Shown: piece after piece, positions 20,403-31,177 of the stretch
Position numbering within the stretch: position 1 is the first letter of the stretch
Layout of the letters: every line of letters begins with the position of its first letter
NCBI GenBank assembly: GCA_012518935.1
Contig: JAAYRE010000032.1
Location: 1 to 41,790, forward strand
Origin: Clostridiales bacterium
Lineage (GTDB): Bacteria; Bacillota; Clostridia; Lachnospirales; Lachnospiraceae
Reading direction: 5' to 3'
Length of the DNA: 41,790 nt
Notes under the pieces: model-generated
What the model was told of the DNA's origin: nothing
What the model saw: the letters and a program-made list of their open reading frames with translations, nothing else
Databases searched by the model: none
Program-made: the position numbers and the translations under genes

Positions 20403-21833
20403 TTATTGTAAAAGTTCTAAAAGAATTTTTCTTACCAGGGAGGGATCTGCTCTTCCATTCAATTCTTTCATAGTCTGACCCATAAGGTATCCCAAGGCTT
20501 TTGCCTTGCCTTGCTTATAATCAGATACTGACTTGGGATTATTATTAATTACCCTTAGGGCGGCACTGCCAAGTATCTTATCATCTGATATAATCCCTAA
20601 TCCGTGCTTATTAACGTATACTTCGGGATCAATATTTTTTAGAAATATTTCCTCAAACACTTCTTTTGCAATGGTGCGATTAATCTGGCCTTTATCTACC
20701 ATCAAAATCAGCTTAGCCAAATTATCAGGATTAAAATCAATATCCCATACATCCATTTCATTTGCTCTGATAATACGCATACCCTCTACCATCAGCCAAT
20801 TAGAGACTTCCTTTGGCATATGGCAAAGCTTGGCAGTCTCTTCAAATATATCAGCTATTTTCTTAGATGAGGTAAGAACTTCTGCATCATACAAAGAGAT
20901 ATCATAATCTCTCTGAAAACGAAATATTTTTTCATCCCTAAACTCCGGTAGCCTAGCCTTAATCTCATCTATCCAGTCTGAAGATATAATAAGTGGGGGT
21001 ATATCAGGATCAGGAAAATAACGATAGTCCTCTATATTCTCCTTTGCCCTCATCCTAATACTTTCATTACTTACATCGTCCCAGCGTCTGGTCTCTAGTG
21101 CCACTTGACCACCATTTCTTAAAATCTCTATCTGTCTGGCACTTTCACTCTCTATAGCTCTAGCTATGGCTTTAAATGAGTTTATGTTCTTCATCTCTGT
21201 TCTGGTACCAAGGGTTATGGCACCAGCTTCTCTAACTGATAGATTTAGATCAACTCGAATAGAACCTTCTTCCATCTTGCAGTCAGATACACCAAGATAT
21301 TGTAAGATTGACTTTAATTTATCTAAGAAGGCCAGAACTTCATCTGCAGAATGCATGTCAGCTTCAGTTACAATTTCAATAAGGGGAATGCCGGCACGAT
21401 TATAGTCAATATAAGTTTTATCTTTTTCCCAATCATGAAGTAATCTACCAGCATCTTCTTCTAAGTGTAACTCATGGATTCTAATAATCTTCTCCTGGCC
21501 TGATTCATTAATTATTACCTTACCCTTTTGTGCTAGGGGATAGTATAACTGAGATATTTGATATGCCTTAGGAAGATCAGGATAGTAGTAATTTTTCCTG
21601 TCAAACATTGTATCCCTTGTAATAGTACAATTAAGAGCAAGTCCCACCGCCACCCCATACTCTACAGCCTTTTTATTAAGGACCGGCAGTGTGCCTGGCA
21701 TTCCGGTACATACAGGACAACAACTGCTATTAGCTTCAAGGCTAAACTTAGTAGAGCAAGCACAAAAAATCTTAGAGGCAGTAGATAATTCAACATGTAC
21801 CTCCAAGCCAATATCTAATTCATATTCTTTCAT
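20403..21833 (-). CDS. gatB: Asp-tRNA(Asn)/Glu-tRNA(Gln) amidotransferase subunit B
   Basis: IGLEVHVELSTASKIFCAC...CPVCTGMPGTLPVLN, DRKNYYYPDLPKAYQISQ, EEGSIRVDLNLSVR. Confidence 0.98.
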   Translation of the reverse strand: MKEYELDIGLEVHVELSTASKIFCACSTKFSLEANSSCCPVCTGMPGTLPVLNKKAVEYGVAVGLALNCTITRDTMFDRKNYYYPDLPKAYQISQLYYPLAQKGKVIINESGQEKIIRIHELHLEEDAGRLLHDWEKDKTYIDYNRAGIPLIEIVTEADMHSADEVLAFLDKLKSILQYLGVSDCKMEEGSIRVDLNLSVREAGAITLGTRTEMKNINSFKAIARAIESESARQIEILRNGGQVALETRRWDDVSNESIRMRAKENIEDYRYFPDPDIPPLIISSDWIDEIKARLPEFRDEKIFRFQRDYDISLYDAEVLTSSKKIADIFEETAKLCHMPKEVSNWLMVEGMRIIRANEMDVWDIDFNPDNLAKLILMVDKGQINRTIAKEVFEEIFLKNIDPEVYVNKHGLGIISDDKILGSAALRVINNNPKSVSDYKQGKAKALGYLMGQTMKELNGRADPSLVRKILLELLQ

Positions 21834-21876
21834 GACTTATTCTCCCATTAAAACACAAAGTAATTATCATTTATTA

Positions 21877-23346
21877 TTATGTTAATATAGAAGGTCTCTC
21901 ATATGGCCTTGTCTGTTCAAATGCATAAGCTGCCCGAATAATATTCTTCTCACCAAACTGCTTGGCAATCAATTGAATACCAATCGGCAGACCATTTCTA
22001 TCTTGACCACAAGGAAGACAAACAGCAGGAAGACCTGCCAAATTCACAGATGCATTAAGCATCTCTGATTGATGCTTTTCCTTAGGATCATTAACCTTAT
22101 AATTTAGTGGAGGAGCAGTTTTTATTTGCTCTGGGCTTAGTAGAACATCGTATTTTTCAAAGGCTTCTTCATAGGCCTGATATATTAACCTTCTAATCTT
22201 TCTTGCCTTATTATAATAGTCTTCATATTTGCCAGGGCTTTGAGTAAATGCCCCTAGCATAATTCTACGCTTTACCTCATCTCCAAAAGCTTCACTTCTT
22301 GATTTGATATATAGCTCTTGGATTCCTTCATATTCTTCAATTCCATAACCATATTTTAAACCATCAAATCTTGATAAGCTTGATGTAGCTTCCGCACATG
22401 ATATTACGAAATAGGCTTGGGGAGAATACCTAAGTACATTCATATCAAAAAATTCCACATCAGCTCCCAGACCCTTATATGTTTTTACCACCTCAGTAAA
22501 TTTCTTGTGAACATCATCATCTAAACCTTCATCAAGATAAAGCTTTGGAATGCCTATCCTCATGCCTTTTATATCATCAACAAGAGCTTCTCTATATGAA
22601 TAATTCTTTTTTCTTATGGATGTCGAATCTTTGGGATCATGTCCTGAAATCACTTCCAACATAGCCACACAGTCAGAAACACATCTACCAATAGGTCCTA
22701 TCTGATCTAGGGAAGGAGCAAAGGGTATCAAACCATATCTAGATACTGTTCCATATGTGGGCTTAATCCCCACTACGCCACAAAATGATGCTGGTTGCCT
22801 TATGGAGCCCCCTGTGTCAGAGCCCAAGGATATATAGGCTTCCTCAGCAGCTACTACGGAAGCAGAGCCACCACTTGAACCTCCCGGTACATGCTTAACA
22901 TTCCAAGGATTCTTTGTGGCCCCAAAATAAGAGCTTGTAGTGGTGCCTCCCATGGCAAACTCATCTAAATTAACTTTCCCAATAAGAATTACCCCTGCTT
23001 CTTTAAGTCTCTCAATGACTGTAGCATCATAGCTTGGTATAAATTCCTCAAGCATTTTTGAGGCACAGGTTGTTCTTACTGATTTTGTACATATATTATC
23101 TTTTATAGCAACTAAAACTCCCGCCAATGGAGAGTCAGCTAATCCACCGGTATCAATCCTTTGTTGAACGAACTTTGCTTGTCTATATGCTTCATCCTCC
23201 ATTATAGTAATATAGCTATTATATAGTGGCTCCCTTTCATATACGGCATTTAGTTGTGTTCTTAACACTTCTATTACTGACAACTCTTTATCTTTAATCT
23301 TTCTTGCCAGCCGCAGTGCTTCCATTGATGTAATGTCATTAATCAT
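21877..23346 (-). CDS. gatA: Asp-tRNA(Asn)/Glu-tRNA(Gln) amidotransferase subunit A
   Basis: VPGGSSGGSASVVAAEEAYISLGSDTGGSIRQPASFCGVVGIKPTYGTVSRYGL amidase signature. Confidence 0.98.
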   Translation of the reverse strand: MINDITSMEALRLARKIKDKELSVIEVLRTQLNAVYEREPLYNSYITIMEDEAYRQAKFVQQRIDTGGLADSPLAGVLVAIKDNICTKSVRTTCASKMLEEFIPSYDATVIERLKEAGVILIGKVNLDEFAMGGTTTSSYFGATKNPWNVKHVPGGSSGGSASVVAAEEAYISLGSDTGGSIRQPASFCGVVGIKPTYGTVSRYGLIPFAPSLDQIGPIGRCVSDCVAMLEVISGHDPKDSTSIRKKNYSYREALVDDIKGMRIGIPKLYLDEGLDDDVHKKFTEVVKTYKGLGADVEFFDMNVLRYSPQAYFVISCAEATSSLSRFDGLKYGYGIEEYEGIQELYIKSRSEAFGDEVKRRIMLGAFTQSPGKYEDYYNKARKIRRLIYQAYEEAFEKYDVLLSPEQIKTAPPLNYKVNDPKEKHQSEMLNASVNLAGLPAVCLPCGQDRNGLPIGIQLIAKQFGEKNIIRAAYAFEQTRPYERPSILT

Positions 23347-23362
23347 CTTAACCCTCCAAACC

Positions 23363-23641
23363 CTAATCCCTTAATACCTTAATCTTATCAATCTCAGAAT
23401 TAAGTTGACCACTTGTATCATAACATATGACTTCATCTTCCCTAAAGACATTAGTTTGTGGAAGCACATGGGTCAAAGGCTTGACATTACTGGTATCTAG
23501 TTCCTTCATGGTGTCAATATATTCAAGCATCTTATTTAACTCTTTAGTAATTTGCTTCTCATCTTTATCTGTAAAAGATAACTTAACTGCATTGGCAATA
23601 TAGGTGAAATTATCTTTGTTAATATGCATCTTTTCCCTCAT
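23363..23641 (-). CDS. gatC: Asp-tRNA(Asn)/Glu-tRNA(Gln) amidotransferase subunit C
   Basis: ANAVKLSFTDKDEKQITKELNKMLEYIDTMKELDTSNVKPLTHV...NVFREDE; located directly before gatA. Confidence 0.94.
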   Translation of the reverse strand: MREKMHINKDNFTYIANAVKLSFTDKDEKQITKELNKMLEYIDTMKELDTSNVKPLTHVLPQTNVFREDEVICYDTSGQLNSEIDKIKVLRD

Positions 23642-23752
23642 TTCAAGATTTTTATATAAACCTTCTGAGATTTTAAATATATCTACTTTTTATACTCTGT
23701 TATAAAGCAAATATTTATCCATCTGTAATATAAAAATATTTTCAAGAATGAA

Positions 23753-25855
23753 TTAATTAAAACTCTCTGGGTAATTAGGAAAAACATAACGGTAATAGTC
23801 ATACTTTACTATGCTTTTTGATATGGTAAACTTATTCTTGATTATATTGTTGATATTCTTTACATAGTTCTTTGGAAGTTTTTCGTCGGTTAACTTAATA
23901 ACTTCACCGGTTGCAGAATTAAACATAACCTTATCTGTAATAAAACTTCGGTTATTTAAAATCACCAGAGGTTCTGCATCTGAAAAAATATCTCGGCCCA
24001 TAAGCAGCCTTGAATCATAGGTAAGTCCAAAAAGGTTACTTAGGGTAGGAAGTATGTCAAGACTTGAAGCTGGCTTATCTATAATGATTGGTGTTTCAAT
24101 CCCTGGATTCCATAAAATAAAATGATTTCTATACACTTCAAAATTCGGATCTACCACATGACCTGCCAATTCATCTAATCTTTCCTTCTCCCATCCATAA
24201 GGATAATGATCAGCACTTAAAGCTATGACTGTATTATCTACTACCCCGGCTTCTGTTAATCTATTTATTAATTCTTCCAGGGCCCTATCTAGCTCAATTT
24301 GACAGGCAATATATGCCCTAGCATCGGATGAGTAAGGCAAATCCTTAACTAGATCCTTGTTTTTGTAAGACATGCTATTACCTACAAATGTGTAATTCAT
24401 ATGGCCACTGACAGTAAGATAATATACATGAAAGGGTTCTTCACCAGTAAATTCATCTACTGTGTGCTCTATCATTTCTAAATCAGAAGCTGGCCAGACT
24501 TTTGAATCAAGAACCAAGCCATTTCCTAATCCTTTATATGAATAACCCAGATTAGGATAAGTCCTATCTCTCTCATAGTAGGTATAAGTGTGATTATGAT
24601 AGGCCCTACTATTTAAACCTAATAGGTTAAATTGATTACCCAAGGCAAAGGGCATCAAATTATTCCTAGAATGATACATGCTTCTTGTTCCAACAGGTAT
24701 AAGACCTGTCATTGCCACATATTCTCCGTCACTGGTACTGGTTTGCCAAAGAGCAGTATAAAAGTTGGTAAATATAAAACCTTCATTAGTTAACTTATAT
24801 AAGGTAGGTGTCACTTCCTTATGAACGGCATAGGGAGAAAAACCCTCTGCAGTTATCATAATAAGGTTATATCCCTTAAACATACCTGTATATTCGTTCT
24901 TATTAGTAGGGGTTTCAGCGGCAAAATAATTATGAATGGTACTAATTATATTATCATCTTCATTCTCTGCCAATTCTTTAAAATCAATATTCATAATATT
25001 TGGTGATGTGTCAATGGGTATAGGCGTCGGACTAGGTGTAGCTGTTGGTAGGGGTGTGTTAGGAGTTGGTGAGGCTTGCTCATTTGGAATACTTGAAGTT
25101 GGTGCAACTTGCTTATGGGGATTATTAGGCTTAGTTACAGTAGTATCAGGTATGATTGTAGGTTTGGGACTAATTACAGAGTTGGTATCAGCCAAGACCA
25201 ACTCATCATCCTCATATAAACCTGAAAGGTCAAATCTAGTTAAGGTAAGAATCCCCAGCTGCTGCCCACTTAATTCAGGAACCTTGCTGTTATAATATAA
25301 ATCATAAGGGCTATAATCATTTTTTCCGTGGAAGGGAAGTATAAGCAAAGCAATAAGGTGAAAAAATAAAACACCAACAAAAAGATAGATATCCTCCTTG
25401 ATATCTCTCTTTTCACATATGAACACATATTTAATCAAATAATATAAAACCACCAGAGGGATCATTATTAGCAATATTGGAAACAGATTTGTTTTTATGG
25501 CATGATTTACATCGTCTGTAAATTCTGTCAGTGCATCATTAGCCATACCAAGAGACTGAAATGAGAAATACACCTTGAATATATTATAATAGACCAACTG
25601 CACTGAAAAAACCAAACAAGTAATAGATGTAATCGCCCACATTATAAGCCTGTTCCCAAATTCATCTAATATTCCAGAAACAAATGTGAATAAACATCCT
25701 ATGGGGATTGTAAATATAATCGGGTAAATTATTTTGCTATCTATAGCTTTGTATAAGTACAAATGAACAAGTAACTCTAGATATATGAGAGTTCCAATAA
25801 AAAATAGTAAGGGATATAGAAGTTTTTTTCTATGCAAATCATTACCTTCTTTCAA
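23753..25855 (-). CDS. LTA synthase-like membrane sulfatase-family protein with Pro/Thr-rich linker
   Basis: N-terminal TM helices; catalytic-type LIMITAEGFSPYAV, WQTSTSDGEYVAMTGLIPVG, IALSADHYPYGW; linker TSSIPNEQASPTPNTPLPTATPSPTPIPIDT. Confidence 0.9.
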   Translation of the reverse strand: MKEGNDLHRKKLLYPLLFFIGTLIYLELLVHLYLYKAIDSKIIYPIIFTIPIGCLFTFVSGILDEFGNRLIMWAITSITCLVFSVQLVYYNIFKVYFSFQSLGMANDALTEFTDDVNHAIKTNLFPILLIMIPLVVLYYLIKYVFICEKRDIKEDIYLFVGVLFFHLIALLILPFHGKNDYSPYDLYYNSKVPELSGQQLGILTLTRFDLSGLYEDDELVLADTNSVISPKPTIIPDTTVTKPNNPHKQVAPTSSIPNEQASPTPNTPLPTATPSPTPIPIDTSPNIMNIDFKELAENEDDNIISTIHNYFAAETPTNKNEYTGMFKGYNLIMITAEGFSPYAVHKEVTPTLYKLTNEGFIFTNFYTALWQTSTSDGEYVAMTGLIPVGTRSMYHSRNNLMPFALGNQFNLLGLNSRAYHNHTYTYYERDRTYPNLGYSYKGLGNGLVLDSKVWPASDLEMIEHTVDEFTGEEPFHVYYLTVSGHMNYTFVGNSMSYKNKDLVKDLPYSSDARAYIACQIELDRALEELINRLTEAGVVDNTVIALSADHYPYGWEKERLDELAGHVVDPNFEVYRNHFILWNPGIETPIIIDKPASSLDILPTLSNLFGLTYDSRLLMGRDIFSDAEPLVILNNRSFITDKVMFNSATGEVIKLTDEKLPKNYVKNINNIIKNKFTISKSIVKYDYYRYVFPNYPESFN

Positions 25856-26870
25856 AAATAATTGTACCTTTATTATTTTTACTATTAACCCTAGCTAATG
25901 CCCCGTTAATCATCGTAAATTGCGGTGGTTTATGACCAATGTCAGCCTCCAGAATAATCGGTAGATTTAATTCTTTAAGAGCAGAGCAAACGCTTTCTTC
26001 ATAGGATATATCATATTGGCTTCCAAACATAGCAGGGCGTCCAAATATAAAGCCCACAGCATGGTTAAACCATCCAGCTTCCTTAAGCTGCCAAAGTCCT
26101 CGGTACAATGCCTCACTATTAAGGTCATAGCTTTCAAGAAACCACAAGATACCATCATCCCGATATCTTTCTATGAATTCTTTAGTTTTATCAAATCTCG
26201 TACCCACAAGATTTAAAAGGCAATCCAAACATCCACCTAAGGCTCGACCATGTAAGTTAATCTCATTATTATCATCCACTTGGCCTGACATTATATTTTT
26301 CCATTCTACATTCTTTTCAAGTACAAACCCTTCAAGACCAGTTATTCTCTTATAATATCCGTCCTGGAAGTGTTCAAAACTCTTTTGAGTTATATCCTGA
26401 CCTTCAAGTATTCGAGTATTATTAAGCAGGGAATGATGCCAATTCTCCATACCAAAGGTTCCAAAATTATATGAATATATGGTGGCAATATCAAGATTTG
26501 TTGTTATTGTAAAGGTAAGTCCTGTTGTATCTGAAAAACCCTGAACCCATTTTGGGTTTTTTGCTATTAGATCAAAGTTTATATAGGAAAGCATTTCCAC
26601 AAGATAATCTCCTCCACTGGCGGCAAAGATTACTCTTATCTCAGGATCTGTAATTAGTTCCATTAATTCCTTTGCTCTTGTCCTGCCATCAGAGCTTCTT
26701 CCTTTATAACTGCTCCGAACATTTTGTGTTACAATCACAGGATAGCCCAATTCTTCAAAGTGAGAAATTGCACTATCTAGCCTCCTAAAGTCAATGTCAT
26801 TATCATAGCCTGATGATGTTGCTGTTACACCTATATTAAAGCCCTTTTCCAGCTTAAATGGATATATCAT
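25842..26870 (-). CDS. S66-family peptidase (LD-carboxypeptidase / MccF-like)
   Basis: GVTATSSG..., RAKELMELITDPEIRVIFAASGGDYLVEMLSYINFDLI, WVQGFSDTTGLTFTI; overlaps the downstream gene by 14 nt. Confidence 0.9.
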   Translation of the reverse strand: MIYPFKLEKGFNIGVTATSSGYDNDIDFRRLDSAISHFEELGYPVIVTQNVRSSYKGRSSDGRTRAKELMELITDPEIRVIFAASGGDYLVEMLSYINFDLIAKNPKWVQGFSDTTGLTFTITTNLDIATIYSYNFGTFGMENWHHSLLNNTRILEGQDITQKSFEHFQDGYYKRITGLEGFVLEKNVEWKNIMSGQVDDNNEINLHGRALGGCLDCLLNLVGTRFDKTKEFIERYRDDGILWFLESYDLNSEALYRGLWQLKEAGWFNHAVGFIFGRPAMFGSQYDISYEESVCSALKELNLPIILEADIGHKPPQFTMINGALARVNSKNNKGTIIFERR

Positions 26871-26950
26871 TTTATCCTATACCTCCGTAAATCTAATAAA
26901 AATAGTATATCATTTTAGGTAAAAGATAACAAGTCAATGGACCTTGCCAT

Positions 26951-27784
26951 TTATATATCTATATGTCCAGTAAATACTGTTACAGCTTCGCCTGTCATAT
27001 ATACAATGTTCTCTTCACGATTGTATTCAATATACAAGTCCCCACCCAATAATGATACTTTTACTTCATTATCAGTAAGGTTGTTTAGTACACTTGCCAC
27101 TGCGCTGGCACAAGCACCGGTACCACAGGCTAGAGTTTCGCCTGAACCTCTTTCCCATACCCGCATCTTAATATGATTACGATTTATAACTTCTACGAAC
27201 TCTGTATTAACCCTATCAGGAAATATTTCATGATTCTCAAACTGTGGTCCAATTATATCAAGAGGTAAATCATCTGTATTTTTAACAAAAACTACAGCAT
27301 GGGGATTGCCAACCGATAGGCAAGTAATTCTATACTCTTTGCCCCCTACTATAATTGGCTCATTCACTAACATATCTTTATCCGAAATAACTGGTATATC
27401 CTTAGGTAAAAATAACGGATAACCCATATCAACAGTAACTAAGGATACTTGCCCATCCTTTATAGTTAGATCAAGCTTCTTGATACCACTTAAGGTTTCT
27501 ATCCTAAGCTGTTTCTTATCAGTTAAGCCCATATCATATACATACTTTCCTACACAGCGAATCCCGTTACCACACATCTTACCTCTAGAGCCATCACTAT
27601 TATACATATCCATAAAAAAATCCGCCTTATCGGAAGGCTTAATTAGTATTAAACCATCAGATCCGATTCCAAAATGCCTATCGCTGACTTTGACGGCTAC
27701 TTGAGGGGCATTTTCAATCTTTTCCTTGGTACAGTCCACATATATATAATCATTTCCGCATCCTTGCATCTTTGTAAACTTCAT
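26951..27784 (-). CDS. dapF: Diaminopimelate epimerase
   Basis: MKFTKMQGCGNDYIYVD, MCGNGIRCVGKYV, ERGSGETLACGTGACAS. Confidence 0.97.
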   Translation of the reverse strand: MKFTKMQGCGNDYIYVDCTKEKIENAPQVAVKVSDRHFGIGSDGLILIKPSDKADFFMDMYNSDGSRGKMCGNGIRCVGKYVYDMGLTDKKQLRIETLSGIKKLDLTIKDGQVSLVTVDMGYPLFLPKDIPVISDKDMLVNEPIIVGGKEYRITCLSVGNPHAVVFVKNTDDLPLDIIGPQFENHEIFPDRVNTEFVEVINRNHIKMRVWERGSGETLACGTGACASAVASVLNNLTDNEVKVSLLGGDLYIEYNREENIVYMTGEAVTVFTGHIDI

Positions 27785-27962
27785 TAAAACATCCTCCTCA
27801 TTTAAATATATATATTATTATTGAATTTCTATCATTGTAATAATATAATAAATGTAAGTCAATCTTAAAAATATATCGAATAATATATATATATGTTGAA
27901 TATTTAGCCATTATGTCATATACTTACAATGGTTGCTTAGTAACATATTAGGAGGGAAGACT

Positions 27963-28652
27963 TTGTACATAAATGATATCCCACAAGGGGCAAATATTGA
28001 TCTGGAAGTAAAATTAAAAAATCACTCTATGTCTTTTCGTAGTAGAGTTGTCATAATAATACATGATTCTTTATTAGTTGAACCAATTACATTTAACGAA
28101 CAAACTATTGGTTTTGATGATGATTGTTTGCTACGTCTTATTGTTAATATCAATAATAAAATATTTATGTGGGATGATATTACTATTAAATTAGTAAAAT
28201 ATGATAATGGTATTTATCACAAGATTGATTTAAGTGGTCAAGGAAAACCATATAACCGACGAGATGCCTATAGAATATACATAGGTGAGGATATGCCTGT
28301 ATATATTAACACCGCTTCTGGACCCATAGCTTTATCTGTATTGGTGAAAGACCTTAGCGAAACCGGTGTGGCTTTTATAACAAAAGAAGAACTGGAAACA
28401 GATAGAACCATTCGCTTAAAGCTAAAAGATAATAATCACATTATAAGCTTATCTGGCAAGATATTAAGAAAGGAGTTTTTACCTAATTTAAATTCCTTTC
28501 TTTATGGTTGTAAATTTATTGAGAAGAATCAAAAGCTTGGTAATTTTATAGCGAAAAAGCAAGGGGAGCAACTACGTAAAAGAGTCAATAGCTATTCCTC
28601 CCCTCCAATGGCAATTACTAGTCCTAAGAATAAAAAGAAACGTAAAAAATAG
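27963..28652 (+). CDS. YcgR/PilZ-type c-di-GMP receptor-like protein
   Basis: N-terminal flagellar-brake-like region then RRDAYRIYIGEDMPVYI and LVKDLSETGVAFITKEE PilZ motifs. Start assigned to TTG 27963 preceded by AGGAGGGAAG; the ORF-track start 27933 lies upstream of this RBS. Confidence 0.8.
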   Translation: MYINDIPQGANIDLEVKLKNHSMSFRSRVVIIIHDSLLVEPITFNEQTIGFDDDCLLRLIVNINNKIFMWDDITIKLVKYDNGIYHKIDLSGQGKPYNRRDAYRIYIGEDMPVYINTASGPIALSVLVKDLSETGVAFITKEELETDRTIRLKLKDNNHIISLSGKILRKEFLPNLNSFLYGCKFIEKNQKLGNFIAKKQGEQLRKRVNSYSSPPMAITSPKNKKKRKK

Positions 28653-29879
28653 CTATCTATATTTTTCTAGATTGGCTTTCGCTTGTTCATGATTATCAAG
28701 ATATATGAATTTGTATAATTCCATAACATTAGCATCCCAATCAAGAACTAATGGATATGTTATACCATTATACTCTAATGGAGCTTCATATAGTCCATTA
28801 CATGGGACCCGCATAGTATCCATCTTAGATATCTTATTCTCAACAATATCTTCTAGGGCTTTTTCAATCTGGCTCTGGGTTACATTGGTTTTTACATAAC
28901 CTAAAACATTCTTTGATATAGAGATTAAACTAAATATATTCTTTGATTTGTATTTGTTGAAAATAGCACTTAATACCCTCCGTTGGCGAAGTGTCCTTCC
29001 ATAATCATCTGTTGCTCCCCCAAGAGTTTCTACCATACGTATACGGCAGTAACCAAGAGCTTGGTTACCATTTAAAAGATTCCAACCTGGTTTCACATTA
29101 CGATATTTAGGATTGGATATATAATTTGTTGTATTTAGATATTCAGCCTCAGCTACTCCAAGTTCAATAGAGATACCACCTAGGTAATCTATAATCTTCT
29201 CAAAAGACTCAAAGTTAATAGATGCATAACCATCTATATCAATTCGGTACTTCTCCTCTATAAGTTCTACTAGCCCACCTGCTCCACCAAGGGAATAGAA
29301 AGCATTTAACTTATTAGGATTACAATTATCCGATTCTATATATGTATCACGAAGCAAGGATGTAAGCTTGATGCTATTATCTTTTGTATTAATAGATGCT
29401 ATCATCATAGTATCAGTATTCTTAGCATTCTTAATTTCTTCTATGCCAAGTATAAGATAATTGCTGACATAGTCCTCACATCTAGGTTCTGTTTTCTTCC
29501 TTGGAATTACTAGATTACTAGTATCCTTATCTTCCTTATTATTAGAGGCTTTATTGGTAGTTTTATTATTGGCCTTATTACTATCATCGGTTATATTATC
29601 TTTATAATTATCTTGTTTATTTAAGGGTGTTATTACAGAGCTTGATTCCATATCATCATCTGTATCTAGTCCTGTATATATAGCCTTACCTGCAATCTTA
29701 TATATAAGGCTACGTCCGCTTTTGGTAAATATCACCCACATAAATAATAAAGTTAAAACAAGTATAATCCCACCGCTAAGCATCAGTATTTTTTTAACCT
29801 TTCCTTTTACCAGGCCAGACGTTAAATCAGCTGTACCTAAGTGTTCCTCTAATTCAGATTCATAATCTAGTTTATCCAT
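28653..29879 (-). CDS. LytR-CpsA-Psr (LCP) family protein
   Basis: N-terminal TM; NYLILGIEEIKNAKNTDTMMIASINTKDNSIKLTSLLRDTYIES, KLNAFYSLGGAGGLVELIEEKYRIDIDGYASINFESFEKIIDYLGGI, GYCRIRMVETLGGATDDYGRTLRQRRVLSAI. Confidence 0.95.
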   Translation of the reverse strand: MDKLDYESELEEHLGTADLTSGLVKGKVKKILMLSGGIILVLTLLFMWVIFTKSGRSLIYKIAGKAIYTGLDTDDDMESSSVITPLNKQDNYKDNITDDSNKANNKTTNKASNNKEDKDTSNLVIPRKKTEPRCEDYVSNYLILGIEEIKNAKNTDTMMIASINTKDNSIKLTSLLRDTYIESDNCNPNKLNAFYSLGGAGGLVELIEEKYRIDIDGYASINFESFEKIIDYLGGISIELGVAEAEYLNTTNYISNPKYRNVKPGWNLLNGNQALGYCRIRMVETLGGATDDYGRTLRQRRVLSAIFNKYKSKNIFSLISISKNVLGYVKTNVTQSQIEKALEDIVENKISKMDTMRVPCNGLYEAPLEYNGITYPLVLDWDANVMELYKFIYLDNHEQAKANLEKYR

Positions 29880-29960
29880 TATATAATATTCTCCTTACCC
29901 CTTTGTTACCATATAAACCCTATTGATATTATAAGCTTATTTCATACAGATTTCAAATTA

Positions 29961-30857
29961 TTATACTAGAATCCTTATGGCATGAGGAATGTTTTGTATC
30001 GTAACTTTGCTACAACCATTCTCGTATTCTCCATCAATAGACCAAGGAATCGGTTCATCCATATAAAAAGTTGCTTCTGGTGCCTTAATAAATTGAATCG
30101 ACTTATCCTTATACTCCCTCTTTCTTATAGAATTTAAAATTCTGCTAAGCTCTATTGGTGTTTTGGGATTCTTAATTAAGAGAATTTCAAATAAACCATC
30201 ATTTAAATCCACATCATTGATATCCAGCTTTAAAAGCCCTCCAATAGATACAGAGTTACTGACAGCTCCAAACAAATAATCACCTTCATAGGTCATACCA
30301 CCTGCTTCAACACGGAGATGATAAGGCCTAATATTTGGAATGTCTTTCATACCTTCCAATATATATGCTAGATGTCCGATCAAATTCTTATAGGATTGTG
30401 GTGTAGAATAGGAAGTTCCAGTAAATGCACCAAAGGAAGCAATATACGAAAAATATCTTTTTTCACCAAACAATCCAATATCTATGGTCCGGGGAGTTCC
30501 ATTTATAATGGACATTGCAGCCACATCCATATGGTTGGAAATATTTAAACTACTGGCAAAATCATTAGTTGTTCCTGATGGAATATATCCTAAGAGTACC
30601 TTTTTTTCTAGTTGCATTATGCCAGAAATAACTTCATTTAAGGTTCCATCACCACCGCTACATACTATCAAATCATACTTGTCACCATATTCTAATACAA
30701 GTTCAGTAGCATGTCCCTTCGAATCTGTCTTTTTCATAACTATATTATAATGTTCCTTTAGTATCTCTATAGCATTATGCAAGCCCTTCTTACCGTGAGT
30801 CCTACCAGCTATAGGATTCAATATAAATAACAATCTATCTTTCTTAAGATTAGGCAT
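29961..30857 (-). CDS. Diacylglycerol/lipid kinase family protein (YegS-like)
   Basis: LLFILNPIAGRTHGKKG, VCSGGDGTLNEVISGIM, GYIPSGTTNDFASSL. Confidence 0.95.
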   Translation of the reverse strand: MPNLKKDRLLFILNPIAGRTHGKKGLHNAIEILKEHYNIVMKKTDSKGHATELVLEYGDKYDLIVCSGGDGTLNEVISGIMQLEKKVLLGYIPSGTTNDFASSLNISNHMDVAAMSIINGTPRTIDIGLFGEKRYFSYIASFGAFTGTSYSTPQSYKNLIGHLAYILEGMKDIPNIRPYHLRVEAGGMTYEGDYLFGAVSNSVSIGGLLKLDINDVDLNDGLFEILLIKNPKTPIELSRILNSIRKREYKDKSIQFIKAPEATFYMDEPIPWSIDGEYENGCSKVTIQNIPHAIRILV

Positions 30858-31075
30858 AATAGCTCCTCCTTGATCTTACTAATGTCTTATGTCTTATTAC
30901 TAAGCTACACTTTTATCTAGCATATTAGTACTTTTTAACATTACATATATTATACACTATTTTTTAGCAACTAACTCATTTATACTCGCTTTTAGAAAAT
31001 TTTTCAAGTATATATCCATATAATTAAGTAATTTTTAATTATTTATGTTAATTGTGATTTTTTTGTGATTAGGCC

Positions 31076-31104
31076 TTGACATATCAAATTATAGGTGTTA
31101 TAGT
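31076..31104 (+). promoter_or_regulatory. Sigma-A-type promoter for hsp20
   Basis: TTGACA - 17 nt (TATCAAATTATAGGTGT) - TATAGT upstream of the AGGAGGT RBS at about 31165. Confidence 0.8.
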
Positions 31105-31177
31105 ACTTATAGAACAGATAGTTGTTTTAGAATTGTCCGAACAGCTTTAAAACAAAATCAAATTAGGAGGTATAAAT

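Noticed and set aside
24821-25295. Plus-strand ORFs antisense to the LTA-synthase-like gene (Val/Gly-rich)
   Set aside because: Mirror of the Pro/Thr linker coding; no independent support.
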